A DNA stretch of 44,453 nt from NCBI GenBank assembly GCA_016462625.1, contig JAEMSV010000008.1, forward strand, positions 23,022 through 67,474. The letters are read 5' to 3'. This document shows positions 34,919 through 43,886 of this stretch, piece after piece; position 1 is the first letter of the stretch, and each line of letters begins with the position of its first letter. Source of the DNA: Solirubrobacteraceae bacterium. GTDB lineage: Bacteria > Actinomycetota > Thermoleophilia > Solirubrobacterales > Solirubrobacteraceae. A program made the translations under genes and the position numbers. Below the pieces are notes generated by a model. That model was not told the origin of the DNA. It did no database searches and saw nothing but the letters and a program-made list of their open reading frames with translations.

Positions 34919-36172
34919 ATGCTCGATCTGCGGCTGATCCGCAAGGACTCCGACGGCGTGCGCGCCGCGCTCGCCCGCCGAGGCGAGGGCGCCGAGGACC
35001 GCGTCGACGAGGTGCTCGCGCTGGACGAGCGCCGACGCGCGCTCCTGCCGGAGCTCGAAGGCCTCCGTGCGCAGCAGAACGATGCCAATCAGGCGATCGC
35101 CCGCGCGAAGAAGGAAGGCGGCGATGCCGACGCGGCCATCGCCACGATGCGCGAGGTCGCGTCGAAGGCCAAGGCGCTCCAGGAGGAGCTGCAGCAGGTC
35201 GAGGCCGACCTCGAGCCGAAGCTGGCCTCCCTGCCGAACCTGCCCGACCCGACCGCCGCCGAGCCCGAGGACGAGGTCGTCCGGGAGGTGGGCACCAAGC
35301 TGGAGCCGGGCTTCGAGCCGAAGGACCACCTCGAGCTCGCCGGTGAGCGCATCGACATGGAGCGCGGCGCCCGGCTGTCCGGCGCGCGCTTCGCCTACCT
35401 CCGTGGGGAGCTCGTCTTCCTCGAGCTCGCGCTGGTGCGCTGGGCGCTGGAGAAGCTCCGTGGCCACGGCTTCGAGCCCGTCATCCCGCCGGTGCTCGTC
35501 CGCGAGCAGGCGCTGTTCGGGACCGGCATGCTGCCCGACACCGAGCAGCAGCTCTACCAGCTGCCCGAGGACGATCTGTACCTCGTCGGCACCAGCGAGG
35601 TCGCGCTGGCTTCCCTGCACGCGGGCGAGATCGTCGACGAGCTGCCGCTGCGCTACGCCGGGTTCTCCCCGTGCTTTCGCCGCGAGGCCGGAGCCGCGGG
35701 CAAGGACACGCGCGGGATCTTCCGGGTGCACCAGTTCGACAAGGTCGAGATGTTCACGTTCGTCGAGCCGAGCCAGTCACAGGCCGAGCACGAGCGGATC
35801 CTCAGCATCGAGGAGGAGATCCTCAGCGAGCTCGGGCTGGCCTACCGCGTCGTCAACATCGCGGTGAACGACCTCGGCGCGAGCGCCGCGAAGAAGTTCG
35901 ACCTCGAGGCGTGGCTGCCGGGCCAGGGCCGCTACCGCGAGCTGACGTCCTGCTCGAACACGACCGACTTCCAGGCGCGCCGGCTGGAGATCCGGTACCG
36001 GCCGGAGGGCGGGAAGCCGGCGACGCTGCACACGCTCAACGGCACCGCGGTCGCGGTCGGCCGGACGCTCGTCGCGCTGCTGGAGACCGGGCAGCAGCAG
36101 GACGGCAGCGTCGTGCTGCCCGAGGTGCTCACGGCGTATGGCGCGCCGGCCCGGCTCGATCCGGCGCGCTGA
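34919..36172 (+). CDS. serS: Seryl-tRNA synthetase
   Basis: 417 residues, the family length. The N-terminal MLDLRLIRKDSDGVRAALAR and a long antiparallel coiled coil (about 30-105) clamp tRNA-Ser. The class II core shows motif 2 (FRREAGAAGKDTRGIFRVHQ, with the ATP-binding Arg) and motif 3 (LNGTAVAVGRTLVALLETGQ), and the serine-binding TSCSNTTDFQARR. It charges tRNA-Ser, one of which (TGA anticodon) is encoded at 43887-43974. The frame ends 6 bases before the stop of the convergent FG-GAP gene. Confidence 0.98.
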   Translation: MLDLRLIRKDSDGVRAALARRGEGAEDRVDEVLALDERRRALLPELEGLRAQQNDANQAIARAKKEGGDADAAIATMREVASKAKALQEELQQVEADLEPKLASLPNLPDPTAAEPEDEVVREVGTKLEPGFEPKDHLELAGERIDMERGARLSGARFAYLRGELVFLELALVRWALEKLRGHGFEPVIPPVLVREQALFGTGMLPDTEQQLYQLPEDDLYLVGTSEVALASLHAGEIVDELPLRYAGFSPCFRREAGAAGKDTRGIFRVHQFDKVEMFTFVEPSQSQAEHERILSIEEEILSELGLAYRVVNIAVNDLGASAAKKFDLEAWLPGQGRYRELTSCSNTTDFQARRLEIRYRPEGGKPATLHTLNGTAVAVGRTLVALLETGQQQDGSVVLPEVLTAYGAPARLDPAR

Positions 36173-36178
36173 ACCGGG

Positions 36179-37909
36179 TCACTGGACGACGATCGACGCG
36201 GTCTTGGCCGCGCCGCGGTTTCCGTCCAGGTCGGACACCTTGAGCGTCGCCGTGTACGTGCCCGCGGCCAGGCGCGCGTACGGGGAGGGGCAGGGGAACC
36301 AGCCGCAGCTGCCCGAGGTCTCTGCGACGGCGAGGAGTCCGAAGGCATTCGTGGTGGCCCCGGCCGGCTGCGGCTCGACGACACCGCGCGAGGTGATCAC
36401 GAGTGTGCTTCCGCGCCGGATCTCCAGCTCAGTGAACGACCACTCATCGACGCCATACTCGAGCCGGGCTGTCGTGGTGGCGCTCGGCGTTCCGCTTCGC
36501 AGGATCTTCGCCTTGTCGAATCGGACTCCGGTGAGCGTCGGTGGCGTGGTGTCGGCAGGCCTCGGGCCGAGGGTGCTCACGACGACGCCCGCTGTGGAGT
36601 CGACGGAGACCGTCTGGGCGCGGGCGGATCCGCTGAACCGCGCCGTGGTGGCGACGCGCAGGGGCGTGCCGTCGGGCGCGACGAGCCGCGCGGCAGAGAG
36701 CCGAAGATCGGTGGTCCCGGGTGCATTGGCGCTGGCCAGGTACGGAATGCTCGCGTGGGGCGGGGCCGAGATGTTTAGCGAGTTCGTGTTCTGCCAGAAC
36801 GACGCGGTGGCGACGGCGTCGATCGCGCCGTCGCCGGTGAGTTCGCCGGTTGCGAACACCTCTGTCTGGCCGCCGAGACTTGCGTACAGCGTGATGCGAC
36901 GTGCCGCCGAGCCGAGTTCGAGGAAGGGGCTTGTGGACGACGACAGCGAGATGCCGGTTGCCCCGTGTGGTGCGCCCGTTGTCGCGCGGACGCTCTGATC
37001 CTCGACGCCGTCACCGTTGAAGTCCCCGATGGACTTGGCCCACTCGGACCCGGCCAGGGTGACGCCGGCGGCCCCGAGCGACGGGAGGTCGGCGGAGAAT
37101 GCTTGCGGACGACCGAGGAGCACGGTGTCCTGGGTCCCGCTGGTGATGATCACCTCGTCGCGCCCGTCGCGGTTGGCGTCGCCGAACCTGCGGACCCTGA
37201 GGCCCGAGGTGTCGCCGATCATGCGGGAGTCCCACACGAACAGTCGGTCCGGGTCGGTGCTCAGGTCGATCGTCCCGCCGCCCTCACGACCGAAGGTGAT
37301 GCTGACGCCGGGGCGGATCGCGGACGCCGCAGCCCCCTTGGGTCGATAGGTGACCGGGATGGCGATGTCGTCGAGGCCGTCCCCGTTGAAGTCCCCGGCC
37401 CCAGTGGGGTTCCCCGCCAGCCGGACGATCGGGCTGGGGCCGGCCGGGCCGCCGGTGACCCGCAGGCCGTCTGGCCCGAGAGATCCGAGCGAGACGGGCG
37501 TCGTCGCGGTCCGCCCGAACACGATCTTGGCGACGCCGTCGCCCTCGGTAATCCCGATGTCGTCACGGCCATCGCCGTTGACATCGCCCAGTGCGCCCCA
37601 GCGGCGGGCCAGCGTCCCGTCCGTCCCGGCGAGGCCGAAGCCCCGGCTGCCCAGGGATGTGACGTCGAGGGTCCCGGGTGAGGCGGCACCGAAGACGACC
37701 CAGCCAGTGCTGCGCTGGCCGGGCTGGAGGACGAGGTCCTCTCGCCCGTCGCCGTTGACATCACCGGCGTTCAGTACCTCTCCGAGGCTGCCCTTGATGG
37801 TGGTGTGCGGTGTGCCGAGGAGCGGGGTGGGGGCGGCGCCGGCGGCTGGGGCGAGCGCGAGGGCACCCGCCGCGACGGCGGTCGCAGCGGCGAGGCGGAG
37901 GATCGACAT
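36179..37909 (-). CDS. Secreted FG-GAP/integrin-like repeat protein, paralogue 1
   Basis: 576 residues: signal peptide (MSILRLAAATAVAAGALALA..AAGA), then about six FG-GAP units between roughly 45 and 350, each with a Ca-binding loop such as GDVNGDGREDL, GDVNGDGRDDI, GDFNGDGLDDI, GDANRDGRDEV, GDFNGDGVEDQ. These form an integrin-alpha-like seven-bladed propeller. A C-terminal Ig-like region (about 440-576) with GVRFDKAKILRSG and LKVSDLDGNRGAAKTASIVV follows. Likely surface or secreted binding protein. The ATG lies 7 bases after TACGGT (37917-37922, minus). The upstream region shares two inverted-repeat motifs with the paralogue at 39692-41392. Confidence 0.88.
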   Translation of the reverse strand: MSILRLAAATAVAAGALALAPAAGAAPTPLLGTPHTTIKGSLGEVLNAGDVNGDGREDLVLQPGQRSTGWVVFGAASPGTLDVTSLGSRGFGLAGTDGTLARRWGALGDVNGDGRDDIGITEGDGVAKIVFGRTATTPVSLGSLGPDGLRVTGGPAGPSPIVRLAGNPTGAGDFNGDGLDDIAIPVTYRPKGAAASAIRPGVSITFGREGGGTIDLSTDPDRLFVWDSRMIGDTSGLRVRRFGDANRDGRDEVIITSGTQDTVLLGRPQAFSADLPSLGAAGVTLAGSEWAKSIGDFNGDGVEDQSVRATTGAPHGATGISLSSSTSPFLELGSAARRITLYASLGGQTEVFATGELTGDGAIDAVATASFWQNTNSLNISAPPHASIPYLASANAPGTTDLRLSAARLVAPDGTPLRVATTARFSGSARAQTVSVDSTAGVVVSTLGPRPADTTPPTLTGVRFDKAKILRSGTPSATTTARLEYGVDEWSFTELEIRRGSTLVITSRGVVEPQPAGATTNAFGLLAVAETSGSCGWFPCPSPYARLAAGTYTATLKVSDLDGNRGAAKTASIVVQ

Positions 37910-37911
37910 GG

Positions 37912-37956
37912 CGTACACCGTACGGTCGCTGTGCGGCGCCGTGGTGAACGCCGTTC
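37912..37956 (-). promoter_or_regulatory. Shared promoter/operator motifs of FG-GAP paralogue 1
   Basis: Plus-strand reading: CGTACACCGTACG (37912-37924) and GAACGCCGTTC (37946-37956, part of TGGTGAACGCCGTTCGCGG). Both are near-palindromes. Equivalent motifs occur at 41402-41414 and 41429-41439 before the paralogue. The -10 TACGGT overlaps the first motif. Confidence 0.55.
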
Positions 37957-37960
37957 GCGG

Positions 37961-39640
37961 TCAGCCCAGCCGCGCCGCGATCGCCCGTCCCGCGGTCCGC
38001 CCGGAGAACAGGCAGCCGCCGACGAACGTCCCCTCCAGCGAGTTGTAGCCGTGCATTCCTCCGCCGCCGAACCCGGCGACCTCGCCCGCGGCGTACAGCC
38101 CGGGCAGCGGCTCGCCGCTGGCAGCGGACAGGACCTGGCCAGACAGGTCTGTATGAAGGCCCCCCAAAGTCTTCCTGGTCAGGATGTTCAGCCGGACGGC
38201 GATGAGCGGCCCGGCGTCCGGGTCGAGCAGCCGATGGGGCGTGGCGACGCGGCTGATCCGGTCGGGCAGGTACCGGCGGGCGCCGCGGATCGCGGTGACC
38301 TGGGCGTCCTTGCTGTACGGGTTGGCGATCTCGCGGTCGCGCGCGACGACCTGCGCCTCGACCTCCGCGAAGTCCAGCAGCGGCTCGTCGGTGAGCGCGT
38401 TCATGCCCTCGACGAGCGAGCGGAGGTCGTCGCGCACGACGAAGTCCTCGCCGTGATCCATGAACTTCTGCACAGGGCCCGGCGCGCCGCGACCGAGGCG
38501 GGTCTTGGCCAGCAGCTTGATGCTCTTGCCCGTGATGTCGGGGTTCTGCTCGGAGCCCGAGAGCGCGAACTCCTTCTCGATGATCTTGCGGGTGAGCAGG
38601 AACCACGTGTGGTCGTGGCCGGTGTGGCCGATGTGCTCGAGCGTCGCGAGCGTGTCGAACCCGGGGAAGAGCGGCGGCGGCAGCCGGGTCCCGGTCGCGT
38701 CAAGCCACAGCGACGAGGGGCCGGGGATGATCCGGATGCCGTGGCGGCTCCAGACCGGCGCCCAGTTGCGCAGCCCCTCGACGTAGTGCCACATGCGGTC
38801 GCGGTTGATCAGGCTGGCGCCGGCCTGCTCGCTGATGCCGAGCATGCGCCCGTCGACGTACGCGGGCACGCCGCTGATCATCGACTTCGGGGCCGAGCCG
38901 AGCCGTGCGGGCCAGTTCTCGCGGACGAGGTCGAAGTTCGCGCCGATCCCGCCGGAGGTCACCAGCACCGCCTGGGCGCTCGCCTCGAAGGTCCCGACGA
39001 CCTCCCGGGAGCTGTCCTCGCCGCGGGCGGCTGTGCTCGGGGCGAGCAGCGAGCCGCGGACGCCGTCGATCGCGCCGCCGTTCGTCGTGAGCTCGTCGAC
39101 CTGGTGGCGGAACGCGAGCGTCACGAGCCCGCGGCGCTCGGCCTCGCGGACGCGCCGTACGAACGGCTCGAGCAGGCCAGGGCCGGTGCCCCAGGTGATG
39201 TGGAAGCGGGGCACCGAGTTGCCGTGCCCGCCGGCGAGGCCACCGCCGCGCTCGGCCCAGCCGGGCGAAGGGACGAGCTTCACGCCCTGCTCGATCAGCC
39301 AGTCGCGCTTCTCCTCGGTGGCGAAGCGGACGTAGGCCTCGGCCCACTTGCGCGGCCACTCGTCCTCGGGCCGGTCGAACTGCGCGCTGCCGAGCCAGTC
39401 CTGCCAGGCCAGGTCGAAGGAGTCGCGGATCCGGACGCGGCGCTGCTCGGGGGTGTCGACGAGGAACAGGCCTCCGAGCGACCAGAACGCCTGGCCGCCG
39501 AGGGACGCCTCGGGCTCCTGGTCGAGGAGGAGGACGCGGCGGCCGGCGTCGGCGAGCTCGGCGGTGGCGACGAGCCCGGCGAGGCCCGCGCCGACGACGA
39601 TGACGTCGGCCTCGCGGGCGGAATGATTCGAGGGCGGCAT
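37961..39640 (-). CDS. FAD-binding dehydrogenase (KstD/fumarate-reductase fold)
   Basis: 559 residues. VIVVGAGLAGLVATAELADA near the N-terminus is the FAD-binding Rossmann motif, followed by a Glu-containing LLLDQEPEASLGGQAFWSLG. The C-terminal LPGLYAAGEVAGFGGGGMHG and YNSLEGTFVGGCLFSGRTAG close the FAD site as in the COG3573/FAD_binding_2 group related to 3-ketosteroid dehydrogenases and flavocytochrome fumarate reductases. The reaction is likely a CH-CH dehydrogenation or reduction; the substrate is unknown. I chose the ATG at 39640 because TACCGT (39650-39655, minus) precedes it by 9 bases; an in-frame ATG at 39670 is possible. It sits between two FG-GAP genes on the same strand. Confidence 0.9.
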   Translation of the reverse strand: MPPSNHSAREADVIVVGAGLAGLVATAELADAGRRVLLLDQEPEASLGGQAFWSLGGLFLVDTPEQRRVRIRDSFDLAWQDWLGSAQFDRPEDEWPRKWAEAYVRFATEEKRDWLIEQGVKLVPSPGWAERGGGLAGGHGNSVPRFHITWGTGPGLLEPFVRRVREAERRGLVTLAFRHQVDELTTNGGAIDGVRGSLLAPSTAARGEDSSREVVGTFEASAQAVLVTSGGIGANFDLVRENWPARLGSAPKSMISGVPAYVDGRMLGISEQAGASLINRDRMWHYVEGLRNWAPVWSRHGIRIIPGPSSLWLDATGTRLPPPLFPGFDTLATLEHIGHTGHDHTWFLLTRKIIEKEFALSGSEQNPDITGKSIKLLAKTRLGRGAPGPVQKFMDHGEDFVVRDDLRSLVEGMNALTDEPLLDFAEVEAQVVARDREIANPYSKDAQVTAIRGARRYLPDRISRVATPHRLLDPDAGPLIAVRLNILTRKTLGGLHTDLSGQVLSAASGEPLPGLYAAGEVAGFGGGGMHGYNSLEGTFVGGCLFSGRTAGRAIAARLG

Positions 39641-39691
39641 GTCAGATGAACGGTAGCGTACATTCAACATGCCGCCCCGAGCGGCTCGAAG

Positions 39692-41392
39692 CTACTGCAC
39701 GACGATCGTCGCGGTCTTCGCTCCCGAGCGGTTGCCCGCCATGTCGGTTGCACGGAGCGTCGCGGTGTAGAGCCCTGCGGGCAACCGCTCGGCGATGTAT
39801 GGCCGCTGCTCGCACAGCAGGCACCCCACGATGCGGTTCGCGTCGAACCAGAAGCTGTTGGCCGTGACCGCCGCCGTCGGCGCCTGCGCCGTGACCGTTA
39901 CGCCCGACGTGCCGACGAGCGTCGTGCCCCGCCGGATCTGAAGCTCGAGGTAGGCCGTCTCGTCGACGGCGTAGCGGAGCTTCGCCTGGCTGAGGAGGCC
40001 GCACGGCGACGGGCAGCTGCGGATGATGACGCTGCGGTCGAACCCGACGTTCGACAGCACCGGCGGCGCCGTGTCCGGGGTGGCACGCGGGGCGATGTCC
40101 GCGACGATGACGCCGTCAGGGGTGGTCGCCACGACCTGCCTGCGGCTCCCGGTGCGGAAGCGCAGGGTCCCGACGACCCGGGACTCGTCCGGGAGCCCTT
40201 CCACCCGGGTGCCGTTCAGGCGCAGGTCGAGCTTCCCGGGCGTCGCCGTGCCCGGGATGACGTACGCCAGGGACGCCGCGCTGGGCGCCTGGATGAACTC
40301 GGTCGATGTGCGCGAGGGGTAGAGCACCGACTCGCCGAGGTCGGCGCGCCCGTCTGCGGTGGCGTCGCCGATCGCACGGCTGTCGAGCAGGGTCCCGAGG
40401 CTTGCGGTGATCTCGAGCCGGCGGTTGGCGGCGTCGACATCGAGGAGCGGCGCGCTGGTCGACGTGAGCGCGACGGACCGGCGCGAGGTCGAGTACTCGG
40501 ACACCATCTGGTCGGTGAGCCCATCGCCGCTGATGTCTCCGACCGGCGTCAGGGCGCTCGAGCTGGCCGGCAGCGCGAGCGCCGCGCTCCCGGGGGACCG
40601 CAGGTCGATCGCACCGCTGGTGGTCCGGCCGTAGACGACGAACGGCCGAGTGCCGGTCCGGACCAGGACGTCATCGCGGCCGTCGTGGTTGACGTCTCCG
40701 AACGCGTCGAGGGCGTACGGCGCCGTCGCGTCGTCCCCCGCGAGGAGGAAGCCCGGCAGGGACGGATCGCCCACGGGGAGGGTGCCGCCTGTCGCTCGGC
40801 CGAAGATCACGCCGACGGTGCTGCGCGCGCGCCACGCGGGGGGCGGGGCGGTGTAATAGCCGACGGCACCGATGTCGTCGCGCCCGTCGCCGTTGACGTC
40901 GCCGACGCGCGAGAGCCGGTCGACGCGGAACCCGTTCGTGCTGGCCGACGGAATGGTCAGCCCCGCGGTCCCGATCGACCCGAGGTCGACGGTGCCCGCG
41001 CCGCGGCCGAACACGATGGTGAGCCCGATCGCGATGTCGTCGCGACCGTCGCCGTTGACGTCTCCGATGGGCATGACGCGGCTGTCGCAGTTGTTGGGGA
41101 GACCGGTGATCGTCAGGCCGCGTGCGCCGGGCGCCGTCGCATCGACGGTTGCGGCGGCGTCGGCGCCGAAGACGATCGTCGCCGTGGAGCCGCAACTCGC
41201 GGGGATGAATCCGAGGTCCTCGCGGCCGTCGCCGTCGACGTCGCCGGGCGTGGACGTGTCGCTGTAGGTCCAGGCGCTGGTGATCTTGGTGTGGGGCGTC
41301 GCGACGAGCGGGGGCGGCCCCGCGCTGGCGGCGGCCGGGGCGATGAGGGCCGCGGCGAGGGTGATCGCGGCCGAGTTCCGAAGCGGTGACAT
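39692..41392 (-). CDS. Secreted FG-GAP/integrin-like repeat protein, paralogue 2
   Basis: 566 residues: signal peptide (MSPLRNSAAITLAAALIAPA..ASA), six FG-GAP-type calcium loops (GDVDGDGREDL, GDVNGDGRDDI twice, GDVNHDGRDDV, GDISGDGLTDQ, GDATADGRADL), then a C-terminal Ig-like region with VGFDRSVIIRS and LRATDMAGNRSGAKTATIVV. It aligns over its whole length with the product of 36179-37909 and is a duplication of it. Two extra Cys pairs (RSCPSPCG, GCLLCEQ) suggest disulfides. Start at 41392, 7 bases after TACGTT (41400-41405, minus). The longer frame upstream lacks coding character before the signal peptide. Confidence 0.88.
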   Translation of the reverse strand: MSPLRNSAAITLAAALIAPAAASAGPPPLVATPHTKITSAWTYSDTSTPGDVDGDGREDLGFIPASCGSTATIVFGADAAATVDATAPGARGLTITGLPNNCDSRVMPIGDVNGDGRDDIAIGLTIVFGRGAGTVDLGSIGTAGLTIPSASTNGFRVDRLSRVGDVNGDGRDDIGAVGYYTAPPPAWRARSTVGVIFGRATGGTLPVGDPSLPGFLLAGDDATAPYALDAFGDVNHDGRDDVLVRTGTRPFVVYGRTTSGAIDLRSPGSAALALPASSSALTPVGDISGDGLTDQMVSEYSTSRRSVALTSTSAPLLDVDAANRRLEITASLGTLLDSRAIGDATADGRADLGESVLYPSRTSTEFIQAPSAASLAYVIPGTATPGKLDLRLNGTRVEGLPDESRVVGTLRFRTGSRRQVVATTPDGVIVADIAPRATPDTAPPVLSNVGFDRSVIIRSCPSPCGLLSQAKLRYAVDETAYLELQIRRGTTLVGTSGVTVTAQAPTAAVTANSFWFDANRIVGCLLCEQRPYIAERLPAGLYTATLRATDMAGNRSGAKTATIVVQ

Positions 41393-41399
41393 GGTCCGC

Positions 41400-41439
41400 A
41401 ACGTACGCCGTACGAGTCGGCGGTTGGTGAATGCGGTTC
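41400..41439 (-). promoter_or_regulatory. Shared promoter/operator motifs of FG-GAP paralogue 2
   Basis: Plus-strand reading: CGTACGCCGTACG (41402-41414) and GAATGCGGTTC (41429-41439, part of TGGTGAATGCGGTTCGCGG). Compared with paralogue 1 the second block matches 17 of 19 bases; the distance between the two blocks is 7 bases shorter. The -10 TACGTT (41400-41405, minus) overlaps the first block. Confidence 0.55.
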
Positions 41440-41564
41440 GCGGCGAGGTTCTTCGTGATCTGCGCGAACCTGCTGGGCGGCTTTCAGGGGACGCCGGGGC
41501 ACGACTCGTTCCTGCTCGAGGTGCTCGCCGCGCCCGTCGCAGCCGTCCGCTGAACCCCTCCGGG

Positions 41565-41631
41565 TGCAACTTTCGTTGCAGATTTGCAGCGGTTTCCGGC
41601 TAGCGTGGCGCGTTCGCTCGGGCCTCCCGAG
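41565..41631 (+). other. Two short hairpins in the leader region of the Rpf-like gene
   Basis: TGCAAC TTTC GTTGCA (41565-41580) and CTCGGG CCT CCCGAG (41617-41631) are perfect 6-base stems in the 250-base divergent region 41393-41642. TAGCGT (41601-41606) between them is a candidate -10. The second stem would lie in the short leader just before the gene. I see no match to a known riboswitch class by eye. Confidence 0.35.
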
Positions 41632-41642
41632 CGTCCTCCTCC

Positions 41643-42671
41643 ATGCCGAATCCCCGTCGTCACCGCCGTCTGGCGGCCCTGCTGCTCACGCTTGCCGTGC
41701 CGTTCTTCGCGTGGGCGCTCCTGCCGCTCGGCGCGCAAGGTGCAGACCAGGGCTCGCTCGAGAACCAGATCAGCTCGTCGAAGGCCCGCGAGGGCCGGCT
41801 CGAGAGCGCCGCCGCGAAGCTCGGGCGCCTCGAGCAGGCCGCTGCGCGAGGCGTCGCGAAGATGCAGGCGCGCCAGGCCAAGGTGCAGGCCGAGCTCGAC
41901 GCGTCCGAGGCGCGGCTGGCGACGACCGAGGCCGCGCTGGCCGAGCAGCGCGCCCGTTACACCCGGCTGCGCACGCGCCTCGTCGACGATCGCGAGCAGC
42001 TCGGCGACATGCTGCGGGCCGCGTACGTCGACTCGCCTCCCGACGTCATCACCGTCCTCATGGAGGCCAAGGGCTTCGAGGACCTCCTCACGCGCGTGGA
42101 GTTCGCCAAGCGGGTGCAGAAGGCCGGCGCGAGCGTCGTGGAAGCGGTCCGCAACGGCCGTAACGACGCCAAGCGCCAGCGGCGCTCGCTCGCCAGGACG
42201 GCCGGGAAGCAGCGGGAGGTCACCGAGACCGTCCGCCGCCAGCGCGACGCCGTCGCCCAGATGGCCGCCGCGGTCCAGGCCCGTCAGAACGCGCTCGCGC
42301 AGGCGCGCGCGGCCCGGCTGCAAGCGCTGCGCGCGACCCGCGGCAGTCGCCAGCGCGCCGAGAAGACCCTGAAGAAGCTGCTCGCCGCGCAGGCGAAGGC
42401 CGCAGTCGACAAGCGCGGCCCCGGCGGGCCGTGGGCGATCCCATGGTCGATCGTGCAGTGCGAGTCCGGTGGGCAGAACCTGCCGCCAAACTGGGCCGGC
42501 GCGTCGGGCTACTACCAGTTCATGCCAGCCACCTGGGCGGGCATGGGCGGCAGCACCAAGCACGCCTACCAGGCGAGCAAGGGCGAGCAGGACCGGCTCG
42601 CGGCGAAGCTGTGGAACAACGGCGCGGGCGCCCGGAACTGGGACTGCGCCGCGATCGTCGGGATTCTCTGA
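41643..42671 (+). CDS. Secreted coiled-coil protein with Rpf/lysozyme-like C-terminal domain
   Basis: 342 residues. A basic, hydrophobic N-terminus (about 8-33) acts as signal peptide or anchor. Residues 36-250 form long coiled coils rich in Ala, Arg, Gln and Glu, like the N-terminal hinge of CwlO/RipC-type wall hydrolases that are activated by FtsEX. The C-terminal domain (about 262-342) reads PWSIVQCESGGQNLPPNWAG and ASGYYQFMPATWAGMGG, the transglycosylase/resuscitation-promoting-factor-like core with catalytic E274 in CESGG and a possible C273-C disulfide to WDCAAI. It should cleave glycan strands of peptidoglycan. No ribosome binding site precedes the ATG. Confidence 0.87.
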   Translation: MPNPRRHRRLAALLLTLAVPFFAWALLPLGAQGADQGSLENQISSSKAREGRLESAAAKLGRLEQAAARGVAKMQARQAKVQAELDASEARLATTEAALAEQRARYTRLRTRLVDDREQLGDMLRAAYVDSPPDVITVLMEAKGFEDLLTRVEFAKRVQKAGASVVEAVRNGRNDAKRQRRSLARTAGKQREVTETVRRQRDAVAQMAAAVQARQNALAQARAARLQALRATRGSRQRAEKTLKKLLAAQAKAAVDKRGPGGPWAIPWSIVQCESGGQNLPPNWAGASGYYQFMPATWAGMGGSTKHAYQASKGEQDRLAAKLWNNGAGARNWDCAAIVGIL

Positions 42672-42686
42672 CCATTCCGTTGAGGG

Positions 42687-42716
42687 TTGCCGGGCTGGTG
42701 CGGCCCTGCTTAGGGT
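42687..42716 (+). promoter_or_regulatory. Candidate promoter of HD-GYP gene
   Basis: TTGCCG (42687-42692) and TAGGGT (42711-42716) with an 18-base spacer, followed by an AAGGAGG ribosome binding site (42726-42732) 8 bases before the ATG at 42741. Confidence 0.45.
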
Positions 42717-42740
42717 GGATCAGGGAAGGAGGTCGTACGC

Positions 42741-43880
42741 ATGGGTGCGAACACCGGGCGCGAGCTCGGCGGAGCGGTCAAGAAGTCGGTCGTGGCGGAC
42801 TACGACCGGCTCGTCGTCGCAAGGTTCTGCGGCTGGACGCTCGTGGGCCTGGCCGCCGTCGGGGCGCTGGCGGTCGGCGGTGCGGTCGCGGTCGGCGAGG
42901 AGCCCAGTCCAGCCGGTTGGATCAGCGTCATCGTCGGCATGGTCAGCGGGCTCGCTCTGTTGCGGTGGGGATCGCGTCTGCCCCTCGTGGTGAGCCTCGC
43001 GATCCCGTTCTGGGCCGCCGGGCTGATCTCCCTGACCGTCCTGGTGGGGCCTGGTGAGGCGCGGGTGGTGCTGGTCGTGCCGGTGCTGTGCCTGGCCTAC
43101 GTCGGCCGAACGCGGCTCACGATCGCGCTCACCGCGTCGATCGGTGTCGTGTACGCGGTGGCGCTGCAGGTCAACGACGATCTCGCCGTGACGCGGCCGC
43201 TCGCCTCGTGGGTGTCGCTGATGGCCGCGGTCACTGCGTCGGCCTACCTGATGCATCGCATTCGCAAGGGCGCAGACGCCGAGGCCGGAGCGCTGATCTC
43301 GATGGCGCGTGCGCTCGATCTCCGCGACACCGGGACGTCGTCGCACTCGACGACCGTGGCCGACCTCGCCGAGCGGCTCGGGCTCGCGGCTGGGCTCTCC
43401 GCGGACCGGTCACGCTCGCTCGGGCTCGCCGGCGTCCTGCACGACGTCGGCAAGATCGGGGTGCCCGATGCGGTCTTGCAGAAGTCCGGGCCCCTGACCG
43501 ACGACGAGTGGGTCGTGATGCGCAGCCATGCGGAGATGGGCAAGGAGATCGTGGAGTCGGCCGGGCTGAACGAGCTGGCCGGCTGGATCGGAAAGCACCA
43601 CGAGCGGCTCGACGGGAGCGGCTATCCGAACGGGCTTGCGGGGGACGAGATCCCGGTCGAGGCGAGGATCCTCGCCATCACCGACAGCTACGAGGCGATC
43701 ACGACGACGCGCCCATACCAGGAGGGTCGCTCATCCCGCGATGCGCTGGCGATCCTGCGCCGGGAGAGCTCGGCGCGGCGGCTGGATCCCGTACTCGTCG
43801 GGCTGTTGCACGAGGTCGTCTCCGAGCGCAGCGGCGCCGGGCCGGTGGCGGTGTCGGACCGCCCGAAGGCGCTTGTGTAG
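42741..43880 (+). CDS. Membrane HD-GYP domain protein (cyclic-di-GMP phosphodiesterase type)
   Basis: 379 residues. Five or six hydrophobic segments (about 30-172) form an MHYT-less membrane sensor region; the C-terminal cytoplasmic domain (about 180-365) is HD-GYP. Metal and signature residues are all present: H202, H234-D235 with K238 (LHDVGKIGVPD), H263, H286-H287, and D291-G-S-G-Y-P296, then D315 in ITDSYEAITTTRPY. Such enzymes cleave cyclic di-GMP to GMP or pGpG. An optimal AAGGAGG precedes the ATG, unlike most genes here. No GGDEF partner is in the window. Confidence 0.93.
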   Translation: MGANTGRELGGAVKKSVVADYDRLVVARFCGWTLVGLAAVGALAVGGAVAVGEEPSPAGWISVIVGMVSGLALLRWGSRLPLVVSLAIPFWAAGLISLTVLVGPGEARVVLVVPVLCLAYVGRTRLTIALTASIGVVYAVALQVNDDLAVTRPLASWVSLMAAVTASAYLMHRIRKGADAEAGALISMARALDLRDTGTSSHSTTVADLAERLGLAAGLSADRSRSLGLAGVLHDVGKIGVPDAVLQKSGPLTDDEWVVMRSHAEMGKEIVESAGLNELAGWIGKHHERLDGSGYPNGLAGDEIPVEARILAITDSYEAITTTRPYQEGRSSRDALAILRRESSARRLDPVLVGLLHEVVSERSGAGPVAVSDRPKALV

Positions 43881-43886
43881 CGCCAG

